Source of the DNA: Trileptium ribeirensis
Taxonomy: Eukaryota > Nematoda > Enoplea > Enoplida > Thoracostomopsidae
Length of the DNA stretch: 64,000 bases
NCBI GenBank assembly: GCA_030248225.1
Contig: JASANE010021084.1
Location: 1 to 64,000 of the forward strand
Direction of reading: 5' to 3'
In this document: positions 22,933 through 33,750 of the stretch, piece by piece
Numbering within the stretch: the stretch's first letter is position 1
How the letters are laid out: each line of letters opens with the position of its first letter
Position numbers and translations under genes: made by a program
Notes under the pieces: model-generated
Told to the model about the DNA's origin: nothing
The model's input: the letters and a program-made list of their open reading frames with translations, nothing else
The model's database searches: none

Positions 22933-24812
22933 AGATTACTCGCGCATTAGGATGCTCCTGTTTCGGCATCATTGATTTCATTTCACATTAGAAATCACTT
23001 TAATGACCGGAGTAAATGAGTTGGTGGTATCAATGCATGTAATGCTATATAACATGTTACTGTGTTTGGAAAGGGTTTGCATGAAATTAGCGCTGTTTTT
23101 TGTTTTATTTTTTAACTTAACTGAAGTCAATTTTAACGACAGTAGTTTATTCGCCTATCGAGGTACTTGGTACGTGAATAAGTAACAAACACAACTGTCG
23201 GAAGTTCTTAAACAACATATTCATTACTAATCAAGATTTTTTGAAAACTTGAACTTGTCAGAATTTGACCATTTAGGCCAAGCCCCATGGAGAGCGTCGG
23301 GAAATGTATACTGAGCATGATTTGGGTACTATTTTACGTAGCCTAATGTTTCATTTACAAGATAAGTTTCAGGAAAGAACTCCAGATTTTAGTGGACATA
23401 ATTTTGCTGTGAACTGATTCGATGCAAAATAAAGGCAGAATTAATACTAGTACCGCACTTGTTTTCGAAAATTTTTGCACAAAAAACTTGAGTAAGCAAT
23501 GGATCCTCGAAGGCGGCGTTAGAATCGATGATGGATCCAAAGATGTGAATGTTCGAAGAAGTCTCTGTAGCAGTTTTGTCGCTTATACCAAATTTGCTTA
23601 GGTTTGTAGTAATGAAATTGTGAAGACCGAGCCCAGCATGGTGGCGACCTGCAAAATTTTCCAGGAATTTTAGGATTTTTAGTCAGCAGAAATAGGCGTA
23701 ATTATTAAATTTACGATATTTTATACACAGTAAGAATCGGTACTATAAGGTGTTGTCAAAATTTATTTTTCAACTTGCTGTGTTTTTATCGAAAACTGGT
23801 TATTTATAAGAAGCGCTCGGCATTTTTATAAATAGTGATCAAAATAATGTTTTAACCAAAAAACCTGTTGAGGATAGCTTTAGTTTCTATACATTTTGCC
23901 CAAGCAATAAACCTAGTTGCAGATACATCTGCTCCGATCCAATCTGTTTTGATCTGATTCGATTTATTTTCATATTGTGTCCAATTAGATCCTTTCCGAT
24001 CTCATCCGATCCCAATTTTGTTCACATTGAATCCGTTTAAATTAAACGTCTATCGTATACTTGGCTATGTATTTGTGTGTGTGTATTTATATATTTATAT
24101 ATTTTTATTTCTATATGTGTGTCTATGTATTTCTTGGTACCGTATCTTCCGATTCTGAGCGGATAAAATTACGCATGCTCCGGCGGATCATATGTCACGT
24201 GAACAGTGTAATATACAGGTACAAATCGGCTCGGATCGAATTCGATAGGACGCGATGCAATATGAACACGTCCTAATTAGTATTCAGCTGAATCACATAA
24301 ACTTGGCTGTATAGTCCGGAAAACATTATATCGGTGAAATCACAGTTAATGTTGTAAATTGTTGGTTTTATTGGTGCCTAGTGTTAAACCTACTTTAACC
24401 ATGTTTAAGATCTGCTAAAAGCTTTGCCGTAAGCGAATGTTTTGTGCCACATTATTATTGTTTTCCGAAACTTTGGTTTCGAAATAAGCCTTAATCTACC
24501 GGCCCGATTACCCCTCTGAGACCACAGAGTGTCTGCATGTATGTTTATACAGCTTATAGTCTATTTAGTAAATCTTTAGCCCGTATGCGCGGTTTACTCA
24601 GTCCAGCTCGTACTAATATACATGTTAGTATTGTCAATACTTATTTACAATAATCTGCATTCTATCACATCACAACTGAATAAACTTCAGGAGCTGCCAA
24701 AAGTATATTTCATATATTTTTACCATCTGGTTCCTTTGCAATAAGAGCAGTAATAAGGCAATGCTCAACTAGTCTCAAAAGCGCAGTCGCATTAGCTCAA
24801 TGCCAAGCTTAC
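22933..24812. other. Intron 2 remainder, simple repeats only
   Basis: A TG/TATTTA-rich simple tract is at 24066-24130, and a GATC/GATCC-rich degenerate stretch is at about 23930-24015. No gene is supported. It ends at the exon 2 donor. Confidence 0.5.
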
Positions 24813-24963
24813 GTGTGTATAATGGCTAGTAGTAGCAGTAGCATTAGCAGCATCGACCAAACAATTCGGCGACGTGTTGATGTTGAATTAACCAAAATTG
24901 CGATCCCGTGTAGTCCGCTGTACTCCAACTCTTTTTGAAACAGTTTCTTTTGTGTAAGACGAT
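24813..24963 (-). CDS. DEG/ENaC channel, exon 2 (HG motif and TM1)
   Basis: A 151-bp exon encoding residues 175-223 plus split codons at each end. It contains LEYSGLHGIAIL, with the His-Gly pair (192-193) that is a near-invariant gating motif in the DEG/ENaC N-terminus, followed by RRRIVWSMLLMLLLLLAII, the first membrane helix. The donor after 24813 is ACAC|GTAAGC; the acceptor before 24963 is tatgttttag. Joining to exon 3 makes LAIIHTAITIYHA, continuing straight into the post-TM1 region; joining exon 1 gives an Asn codon. The fit of both phases, and of the TM1-to-FPDFTLC distance with the family, supports the model. An in-frame ATG at about 25009 would be an alternative start if exon 1 is not used. 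Confidence 0.88.
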
Positions 24964-26523
24964 CTAAAACATAACGTAGAATACCATTAATGAGGCCAAG
25001 TAAATAAATCATTCTAGCAAACTGAGATCACGATCAATATTTAAGCAAACGCGACATCACGATATTCCAATCCCACCATCAATTAAAGATATTAATTGTA
25101 ATGGTATGACAAGCAAGACTTCATATGGCAAAGTTTTCAAATCTAAAATGTATGTTTACAAATCGAAATATTGTTTTTAACAAACCACAAATATTACCGG
25201 GCAAGAAATATATATGCCGCGCTAATGTGCAAAAAGGTTGAAGAAATCAAGTAAAAATAAGAGCAATTGCGCAGCGAAAGTCATCAGCTTCACCAGCTGC
25301 GTCCATATCGAGCTACGGATCGTGTCAAGTTTCCTGCTTTGCTGTCACAATGTGTCAAGCAGTGACTGAGCACTAATGTAATATCTAACGAAAGAGTGAT
25401 CGTATGATGCTCAACTGCGAACCCGTGGTAAACTTTGCCATAGGCCTACTCTTACGGACTGAATTCGCCTTAGGCATGGTATTACGGACAACTTTATTTG
25501 ATCAACATTGTGGAATGTAGACATCATGTACTAGGCGCAAATTTAACGTAATATCATGTAAAGATCTGCTTTTAAGGTGTACCTGCACCGCTATTCTACG
25601 TCTAAACAGTCCAAAATCAGCTTAACGAAATTTCTTACTGCATGTGTCAACTATTTTATGACAATGCTTTACATGGACAAAAATGTTGCATCAGTTGAAA
25701 AAATGGCTCAGTTAAGTATAAAAATCCAGAATTTGTTGCACAAAATCCACGCACATCATAAGCGTTGCTGGATTTAATTATATTGATTGGGTAAAAGTTT
25801 CTAATCGACTTAGTTAGGTAAATTTCTAAAATTCTTGTGATCGATACTGTTTCGTTCGTAGCAACTTGCACTGTGACCGTTTTGCTTTTATGTCAAGGCC
25901 GGACTGTGTTGAGCAGGGGCGGTTTTGGTTTTGGTCGAGGTGGTTATAATTGTTTGGTCTCATATGGTCTAGTGGTCAAAATGTGGTATTACATGCCTTC
26001 TGTTAGACCGCTTGATGTCGATGCTGGATAAAAATTCTTTTTATTGCTGTAAAAATTAAGGCATGTTATTTTTATCTCGGATTGAAAGCAACTGTTTGGG
26101 TAATGCAATAAATCGAAAAATAGACAAACACAAACAACGAACACTGGTTTGTGGTCTCACAGGTTGTTCATGTATACGCTGTGATCACTAAAATCCATGC
26201 GGTAATTCTTCTAGAGATAATATTATCTCTTATTGCGTTCAGGCAAAGTTGATGTTTATTGTTTGTTGGATTGCTTTGTTTAGACCATTCGTTGTTCGAA
26301 AAAAGTGAGCAAAAAAGTTGAAAAATTTTAAAAGAACATTTATAATCATAGTACTTGGCTGAATTTATTTCGGTTTTTATGTGTACCAGTATAGAACGAT
26401 ATAAAATTAAAGTAATGGTATTTACTATAAAAAATAATACTTAAGTACAATTAAAGCAATGCAACGTTAACACAACGGTATTAGCGCAGCATTAAGTTTA
26501 TGTAATAGTGCCAAATCTCTTAC
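24964..26523. other. Intron 1 of the channel gene
   Basis: 1560 bp between the donor CGAA|GTAAGA (read on the minus strand from 26524) and the acceptor tatgttttag. It contains a tRNA-Glu-like pseudogene; no other gene is seen. Confidence 0.6.
25958..26029 (+). pseudogene. tRNA-Glu-like pseudogene
   Basis: The 5' part, TCTCATATGGTCTAGTGGTC, is nearly the 5' half of eukaryotic tRNA-Glu, including the A box. The 3' part preserves the spacing of the T arm (GATGTCGATGC) and a 72-nt total, but the anticodon stem and acceptor stem no longer pair. It is a decayed tRNA or tRNA-derived SINE head. Confidence 0.45.
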
Positions 26524-27043
26524 TTCGTTTTAAATATCCATCGGGTTCCAACATTTCAGCGGCTGTCGCACAACTAGCCGGAAACGGTGTACTCGACGAA
26601 TGTGACATTGTTCTTGCCCCACAATTATTGCCAACACATTGATTATACAATTGGACATCGAGTATGCGTCGTTCAATTCGATTTAAACGTCCATTCAAGT
26701 CGTTAATAATCCAGGACTGCTTTTCAATTAGTTTCGCCTGTTCATCGTCACAATTATTGCACTTTAAACAACAACTTCGAACAACGATAGAAGGATTTGT
26801 CGTTTGTTTTTTGGAACCGAATGAAGAAAAACGACGGAAATTATTGCGGTTTGATTTATTGCAATAATCGGTGGATTTGGCTGAATCTTGGCTAAAAGAA
26901 CCATCGGCTAAGCATCGGATCTCTCCATTATCATTGAAATCACGAGCTTGGTTAATGGAATTAGTACAACTCTGGCTGTTGTAAACTACGCAGCTGTCTA
27001 AAGATTTTGTTGTGAATCCGTTAGCGACTGCGTTGTTCTTCAT
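26524..27043 (-). CDS. DEG/ENaC channel, exon 1 (long cytoplasmic N-terminus)
   Basis: 520-bp exon, residues 1-173 plus one base of a split codon. The ATG at 27043 has A at -3 and an in-frame TAA 30 bp upstream. The exon ends at CGAA|GTAAGA, phase-matched with exon 2. The encoded stretch is Ser/Asn-rich with a cysteine cluster CCLKCNNC (91-98), followed by an amphipathic helix with coiled-coil character (about 101-130: EQAKLIEKQ...LNRIERRI) and further cysteines (C136, C141). With exon 2 it puts about 206 residues before TM1, longer than most family members. Linkage to exons 2-3 rests on splice phase, strand and order; without transcript data this could be a separate gene. Confidence 0.65.
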
Positions 27044-27800
27044 TTTTGCAATGCAATGATCGACAATTGGTTATGATTTAGGATAAAAAATTTGTTAATA
27101 GACTTTTAAAAATCTAAATAAGTCCTTTGATCATAGGACATACTATGATTTTAAAACGATATGCACAAGTTTTAACCATACGTGCTCGATGTTCGACGTC
27201 CAAGGCGAAATAGCGGGTGCTTCCATGGGAGCCCTTCCCGTCACAAGGGTCATACTGCATACCGGAAAAATCCCGGCGACCCGGAGAGGTATCCGAGTCT
27301 CAGGGGATAACATCGCTCTGCCTGCATATGCATGTATTGTTGTAACCATTTAATTCCAGGACTAATTTGTGCATCACGCAATTGTTGGGTAACTAAACTA
27401 GCGCCAACTGCTCTGCCAGTGCATTAGCAATCTTTCTAACTGTACGAAAAACAGCACCCGTAGAAATATATACACCGCATTTTGGCACATGATAAAGCAG
27501 ACATATTCGTGAAAACGTAGAATGCGTGTGGGTCCCAAAATTATATTTGTTATTTCAGTATCATCTTGTTACGGAAGCAATCGTCACAAATCTGTCTGGG
27601 GCATCGTCATATAGCTCGCCAATCAGAAATTTATACATTGCATATATTTGCTGCCAGCACTAGCCAAACGTAACTCATATATGTGTAGTTGTACTTGGCA
27701 CACAGCTAAGTCTTTGAAAGAAAACTGTATCTAAGTTTGTAGCTGTTGGTGACGGCGGAGCCGGATCCCGTAATCTATTCCCAACTCCGCTGGTTCTTTG
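27044..27800. other. Presumed 5' flank of the channel gene, with a GC-rich islet
   Basis: 27165-27345 is GC-richer than its surroundings and could be a SINE-like insertion; no tRNA boxes close cleanly. No definite TATA box or initiator can be assigned. Confidence 0.35.
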
Positions 27801-28503
27801 TTTGCGAAATTATTTGAAAATTTACGAATTCATGCGACTGCCATAACTCATTAACTTCCAACGGCTAGATATTATTTAGAAAAATTATTTTTGATTCGAT
27901 GTACCGTTGCCTCGTGTTGTATCGCCTAGTTGTGATCAAAGTTCGATGCCCACGTCTTTACCTTCTTTAGGCACAAAAACTAATTTTGGGGGAATTTTGT
28001 GTTAAACTATAAAAGTTTCGTCATAATTATATAGGTAACGTCAGCAAGGTTTTATATCAATACTTTTTTAGTTTTTTTTCCAATTTTGACTTTTATTACT
28101 TTCCAAGCATGATTACTATCTCTCCGATAGAGATGCTTTCTCAACAGCGTGGGGCCTTAGTGTACGAAATAGTTTTAAAAATTGCCAATTATTGTGACTG
28201 CCATAACTCATTAACAGCCATATAGATTTTGGAAAACTTTTTTTAATTTAATGCAGCGTTGCCTATTATTGTGCCCTATAGCTGTGGGTCAAAAAACGAT
28301 GTCCTTTTTTACTTTCTTTAGGTCAAAGAACTAATTTTTGGAGCATTTTCTATTACATTATAAAAGTTTCGTCATGATTACATAGCTAACGACAGCAAGG
28401 TTTATATTAATATCATTTTAGTTTTTTTCAACTTTGCCGGGCATTGCGTTCCAGAGATGATCCTCAACGTTAAGTTGGGATCAGGCCGATAGAGGTGCTT
28501 TTG
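27800..28503. repeat. Two diverged tandem copies, ~360-bp period
   Basis: 'gactgccataactcattaac' occurs at about 27836 and 28197. Both copies then share 'taaaagtttcgtcat.attat/catag' and 'cagcaaggttt.atat.aatat', and end near 'cgatagagatgc' or 'cgatagaggtgc'. Divergence is clear, so it is an old duplication. Confidence 0.8.
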
Positions 28504-28793
28504 TATTATATATTTCAACCACAAGGAATCTGTTATTATAATGTATCATTGTACCACAAAAAACCACAAAAGCTTGACGGCAGAGTGTGGTAATTCTTTT
28601 AAATGTTCAGCAATATGTTCACCAGTACGTTCCCTGCTTCAACGTGCGTAGTAAAGTTTTGTTTTAATAAAGTTCTTGAAGTGTTCTAAATTTTGAAACT
28701 GTAATGATGAATATATATGAACAATGGAGCGAATTGGACACGCAAACTTATTACTGCATTATATCGCGCAACATATTTTATAAGAGCTTTTAA
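28504..28793. other. No feature seen
   Basis: Short AT-rich spacer between the 360-bp duplication and the GAGCC array. Confidence 0.5.
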
Positions 28794-28962
28794 GAGCCGA
28801 GCCGAGCGAGCCTGATGTTTTGTCTTAAGAGCCGAGCCGAGCCGAGCCTGGGTTTGAAGAAGAAGGAGCCGAGCCCGAGCGAGCCGGCAATGGTAGAGAG
28901 CCGATCCGAGCCGAGCCTGATGCCGCTGCTGAAGGGCCGAGCCGAGCCGAGCCTCGAAATTG
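28794..28962 (+). repeat. GAGCC-rich low-complexity array
   Basis: Clusters of gagccgagcc separated by ~25-35 bp of non-repeat sequence, at least five clusters (28797, 28832, 28867, 28903, 28937). The pattern makes spurious open frames on both strands. It is far more GC-rich than its surroundings. Confidence 0.85.
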
Positions 28963-29129
28963 AGGCTCTTTCTCACCTCTATTTGCTGGATCCAAAGTTA
29001 TGTTTTATAATGACAGACTTTAGTGTATATATACTGGTATACTCATACAAGCTTGAGTAAACAAAGAAATACCGCTAGCATTCATATATTTTAAGATTAT
29101 TATACATGTTCTTTATAGATTTGTTTAAA

Positions 29130-32100
29130 TATTGCAATGAAATTAAATGTATAATCTCTTTCTGCAACCAAGTAAACTAAACGGTAGTAAGTCAGAAAAT
29201 GGCATATCACATTCTTTTTCGACAACGATCGACTACAATGTCTCGTTAAGAGAATTATCGTACGTACTTAAGTTGGTGACATGAAGCTAAATGCGTAACA
29301 TCTTTCTGCAACTAGGTAAACTAAACGTTAAGTCAGAAAACAGGATCTCACGGTGTTCTTTGATAACAAGTGACTATCATGACTTTAAGGAAATTATCGC
29401 GTGTACTTAAATTGGTGAGATAATATGTTCTCCCGATACCTCTAAAATAGGAAACCAAATGTATAACCTCTTTCTGCAACTAGGTAAACTAAACGCTGGT
29501 AAGTCAGAAAACAGGATCTCTCACTGTTCTTAGATAACAAGCGATTGCCATGCCTCCTTAAGAAGATTATCGTGTGTACTTAAATTGGTGAGGGCAACAT
29601 GTTCTCACCATGCTAGTAAAATACCAACATAAATGTGAAATATCTTTCCGCAACTAGGTAAACTAAACAGTAATAAGTCAACAAACAGGATCTCACTGTG
29701 TTCTTACATAACAAACGACTACCACGCCTCGTTAATAAAATTATTGTGTGCACTTAAATTGGTGACGGCAACCTGTTCTCACTACACTGATAAAATTCGA
29801 AATTAGATTTGTAACATTAATAAGTTGGTCAAACATAATGTCAAGTTAGCACTAGGTAGACTAAAGATTAATAAGTCAGACAATAGCATATCACATTGCT
29901 CTTCGCTGGCAAGCGACTATTATGCCTCGTTAATAAAATTATCGTATGTACTTAAATTGGCGAGGGCAACTTGTTCTCAACATACTCCTAAAATATGAAC
30001 CTAAATGTGTAACATCTTTCTGCAACGAGGTAAACTAAACGTTATGCCGCGTACACGTTATAATGTCCCCAACGTTTGGAACTTATGTACACCACACAGT
30101 GTCAGGTACACTGTTGATAACAGGGTGTCCTAGACACCCCATGTTTTTAATAAATTTTTTAGATGACAGCTAGCAAAGGGTATTGCCACTTCTCAACAGT
30201 GTCAAGCACACCGTGTCTTCTTGCAGCTTTATTGACAGTGTGCTGCATTATTTCATCAAAGTTCATATCACCTAGATACAAATATCGAGAATTTAAAAAA
30301 ACTACACAGGACTGTTTACCAATACACCGCATTACCTACAGACGGTGTCCGTTATAGTTAATTCGCGCCAACTTGGCAGCTAAGGGTGTGTGCGACACTG
30401 TCAAGTAAAAATGTAGTAGCTAGGGGTGTGGTACACCATCGGCAATTGATTTACAGTATGGGTGTCACCCTGACTGTCTATACGGTAGGTTCGCGACTAC
30501 AGGTTGGGGCAAAAGTTCCAAACAGCGGGTACATTATAACGTGAACGCCGCATTAAACTGTTAGAAAACAGGATTTCACGGTGTTCTTTGATAACAAGCG
30601 ACTATCATGACTCGTTAAGAAAATTATCGCGTGTACTTAAATTGGTGAGGGAACATGTTCTCCCAATACCCCTAAAATATGAAACCAAAGGTATAACATC
30701 TTTCCGCAACTAAGTAAAATAAATGCTAGTAAGTCAGAAAATGTCATATCACATTGTTCTTCGACAACACGTTATTACCATGCCTCGTTAAGATAGTTAT
30801 CGTGTGTACTTAAATTGGTGAGAACAACCTGTTTTCACTACATTTGTAAAAACGATAATAGATGTGTAACATCTTTTTGCAACTAGGTAAACTAAACGTT
30901 AATCTGTTATAAAATAGGATCTCACGGTGTTTTTTGATAACAAGCGACTATCATGACTCGTTAACAAAATTATCGATTGTACATGAATTGGCGATGGAAC
31001 CTGTTCTCACCATGCCCCTAATATATGGAATTAAATGTATAACCCCTTTCTGAAACTAGGTAAACTAAACGCTACTAAGTCAGAAAACAGCATATCACAT
31101 TGTTCTTCGATAACAAGCGACTATCATGCTTTGTTGATAAAATTATCGTATGTACCTATTGGTGAGGGCAACCTGTGGTCACCATACTCCTAAAATATGA
31201 AATTAACTGTGTAATATCTTTCTGTAAATAGGTAAACTAGACGCGAATAAGTCAAAAAACGGCATATCACATTGTTCTTTGATAGCAAGCGACTACCATG
31301 CCTCGTTGAGAAAATTATCATGTGTACATTAATTGGTGAGGGCAACCTGTTCTCACGATGCTCTTAAAATATGCATCTAAATTTGTAACATCTTTCTGCA
31401 ACTAGGTAAGCCAAACTGTAATAAGTCAGAAAACGGCGTTTCACATTGTTCTTCGATAACAAGCGATTGCCATGCCTCGTCGAGAAAATTATTGCGTGTA
31501 CTTTAATTCATCAGGGCAAAATGTTCTCACCATACTCCTGAAATATGCCACTAAATCTAAACATCTTTCTGCAACTAGGTAAATCAAACGTTAATAAGTC
31601 GGAAAACGGCATATCACATTGTTCTTCGATAACAAGCGCCTATCATGCTTTGTTGATAAAATTATCGTGTGTACCTATAGGTCAGGGCAACCTGTTCTCT
31701 CCATACTCCTAAAACGCGAAACTAAACGTGCAATATCTTCCGCAACTAGGTAAACTAAACGCAAATAAGTCAGAAAAAGAGATCTCACAGTGTTCTTAGA
31801 TAACAAGCGACTACCATGCTTCACTAAGAAAATTATCGTTTGAATTTAAATAGGCGAGGGCCACCTGTTCTCGTCATACTCCTAAAAATGAAACTAAATG
31901 TGTAATATCTTTCTGCAACTAGGTAAACTAAACTTTAATAAGTCAGAAAACGGGATCTCACATTGTTCTTATATAACAAGCGACTATCAAGCCTCAATAA
32001 GAAAATTATAGTTTGTACTTAAATAGGTCAGGCAACCTGTTCTCTTCATACTCCTAAAAATGAAACTAAACGTGTAATATCTTCCGCAACTAGATAAACT

Positions 32101-33180
32101 AAACGGTAATAAGCCAGGAAAAGAGATCTCACAGTGTTCTTATATCACAAGCGACTACCAAGCCTCAATAAGAAAATTTCGTGTGTACCTAAATTGGTGA
32201 GGGCAACTGGAGGTCACCATACTCCTAAAATATGAAATTAACTGTGTAACATCTTTCTGCAACTAGGTAAACAAAACGCCATTAAGTTAGAAAACGGTAT
32301 ATCACATTTTTCTTCGATAATAGATGATTGTCATACCTCGTTGAGAAATTTATCATGTGTACTTAAACTTGTGAGCGCAACCTGCTCTCACGTTACTTCT
32401 AAAATATAAAATTAACTGTGTAACATCTTTCTGCAACTAGGTAAGCTAGAAGCCAATAAGTCAGAAAACGGCATATGACATTGTTTTTCGATAACATGCG
32501 ATTGTCATGCCTCGTTTAGAAAATTATCATGTGTACTTAAACCGGTGAGGACAACCTGTTCTCACCATACTTGTAAAATATGAAGTTAACGTGTAACATC
32601 TTTCTGCAACTAGGTAAACTAGACGACTATAAGTCAGAAAATGACATATTACATTGTTCTTCGATAACAAGCGACTACCATGCCTCGTTGAGAAAATTAT
32701 CATGTGTACATAAATTGGTGAGGACAACCTGTTCTCACCATGCTCCTAAAATATGCAACTAAATTTGTAACATCTTTCTACAACTAGGTAAGCCAAACGG
32801 TAATAAGTCATACAACGGCATTTCACATTGTTCTTCGATAACAAACGATTGCCATGCCTCGTCAAGAAAGTTATTGCGTATACTTCAATCGATCAGGGCA
32901 AAATGTTCTCACCATACTCCTGAAATATGCAGCTAAATGTGTAACATCTTTCTGCAACAAGGTAAACTAAAGCCTAATAAGGCAGAAAACGGCATATCAC
33001 AATGTTCTTCTATAAAAAGCGACTACCACACCTCAATATGAAAATTATCATTTGTACTTAAATAGGTGAGGGCAACATGTTTCCTCCATACTCCTAAAAT
33101 ATGAAAATAAATGTGTAATCTCTTTCTGTAACTAGGTAAACTAAACGCAATTAAGTCAGAAATCGGTATATCACGTTGCA
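29130..33180 (+). repeat. Satellite array, ~175-bp monomer, about 21 copies
   Basis: The unit carries 'catctttctgcaactaggtaaactaaac', then 'aagtcagaaaac', 'cacattgttcttcgataac', 'aaaattatcgtgtgtactta' and 'caacctgttctcaccatactcc', in that order. These landmarks recur at ~165-180-bp spacing from about 29157 to 33120. Copies differ by point changes and small indels, and the first copies lack a segment. The array is split by a mobile element at 30045-30552. Open frames here are repeat artefacts. The monomer length is in the usual centromeric-satellite range, but the array is short. Confidence 0.93.
30045..30552. mobile_element. 508-bp inverted-repeat element (MITE) inside the satellite, TTA target duplication
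   Basis: The left end TGCCGCGTACACGTTATAAT pairs with the right end, read as reverse complement TGCGGCGTTCACGTTATAAT; the match continues to about 40 bp and ends in tttggaactt. TTA flanks both sides (30042-30044, 30553-30555). Removing the element and one TTA restores the satellite reading aaacgttaaactgtta, which is like an intact neighbour at about 30896. A 3-bp TWA duplication is typical of PIF/Harbinger, though the terminal bases are not the usual ones. The interior has several 'gtgtc.c' words and no transposase. Confidence 0.85.
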
Positions 33181-33405
33181 TACATAGCTTTAAACGCGTA
33201 ACTGCGTGTTATTGTGTGATATAATGTTCAAATACATTTCCTGTAGTGGCCTTTTTCGTGAAGGCATTTATATATAATCTTGCATACATAAGGTTTAAAC
33301 GTGCAACCGCGTGTTATAGTGTGATATAATGTTCAAATATATTTTCTGTAGATGCATTTTTCGTGAAGACATTTGTATATCACGTTGCATACATAAGGTG
33401 CTGCA
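33181..33405 (+). repeat. Two tandem ~113-bp repeats adjoining the satellite
   Basis: 'cttgcatacata..gtttaaacg.g' followed by 'gcgtgtta..gtgtgatataatgttcaaata' and 'tttttcgtgaag.catttgtatat' occurs twice, with a third start at about 33380. It is a different unit from the ~175-bp satellite it abuts. Confidence 0.85.
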
Positions 33406-33483
33406 CTTGGGTGCTGATATTATCACGTGCTATATCGCTGACCAACTTTCGAAAGATACAATGGCTTACATATTTTAGGGGCG

Positions 33484-33750
33484 TTAGATAAAATTTTTTG
33501 AAAACACATTTATATACAAGTTAACGTCGTCCGCAAATATATAACAAGACACACCATTTATATTGCTAACAATATTAACATAAAATGAAAACATAGTTGG
33601 AACAAGTACGCTGCCTTGCGGTACTCCTGTAATATAGAAAATATTTAGAAAAATTTCCGTTCTATTCAACTTTTAATTTTGGATTACTGAAAAGACTTAA
33701 CTGGGCCTAAATATCATAAACAGCCTTAACTGACGGATGTGTAAGGTGCT
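33484..33750 (-). pseudogene. Decayed non-LTR retrotransposon reverse transcriptase fragment
   Basis: The minus-strand open frame includes ITGVPQGSVL and CYIFADDVNLYI, the RT motif B' and the F-A-D-D catalytic box of LINE-type elements. Upstream on the same strand, frames broken by stops retain words like SNPKLKVE expected before that motif. No endonuclease domain or tail is recognised. A short, dead 5'-truncated relic. Confidence 0.8.

Noticed and set aside
29130..33180. Possible CRISPR-like array because of regular repeats
   Set aside because: The whole ~175-bp unit repeats with no unique spacers, in a eukaryotic context: it is a satellite.
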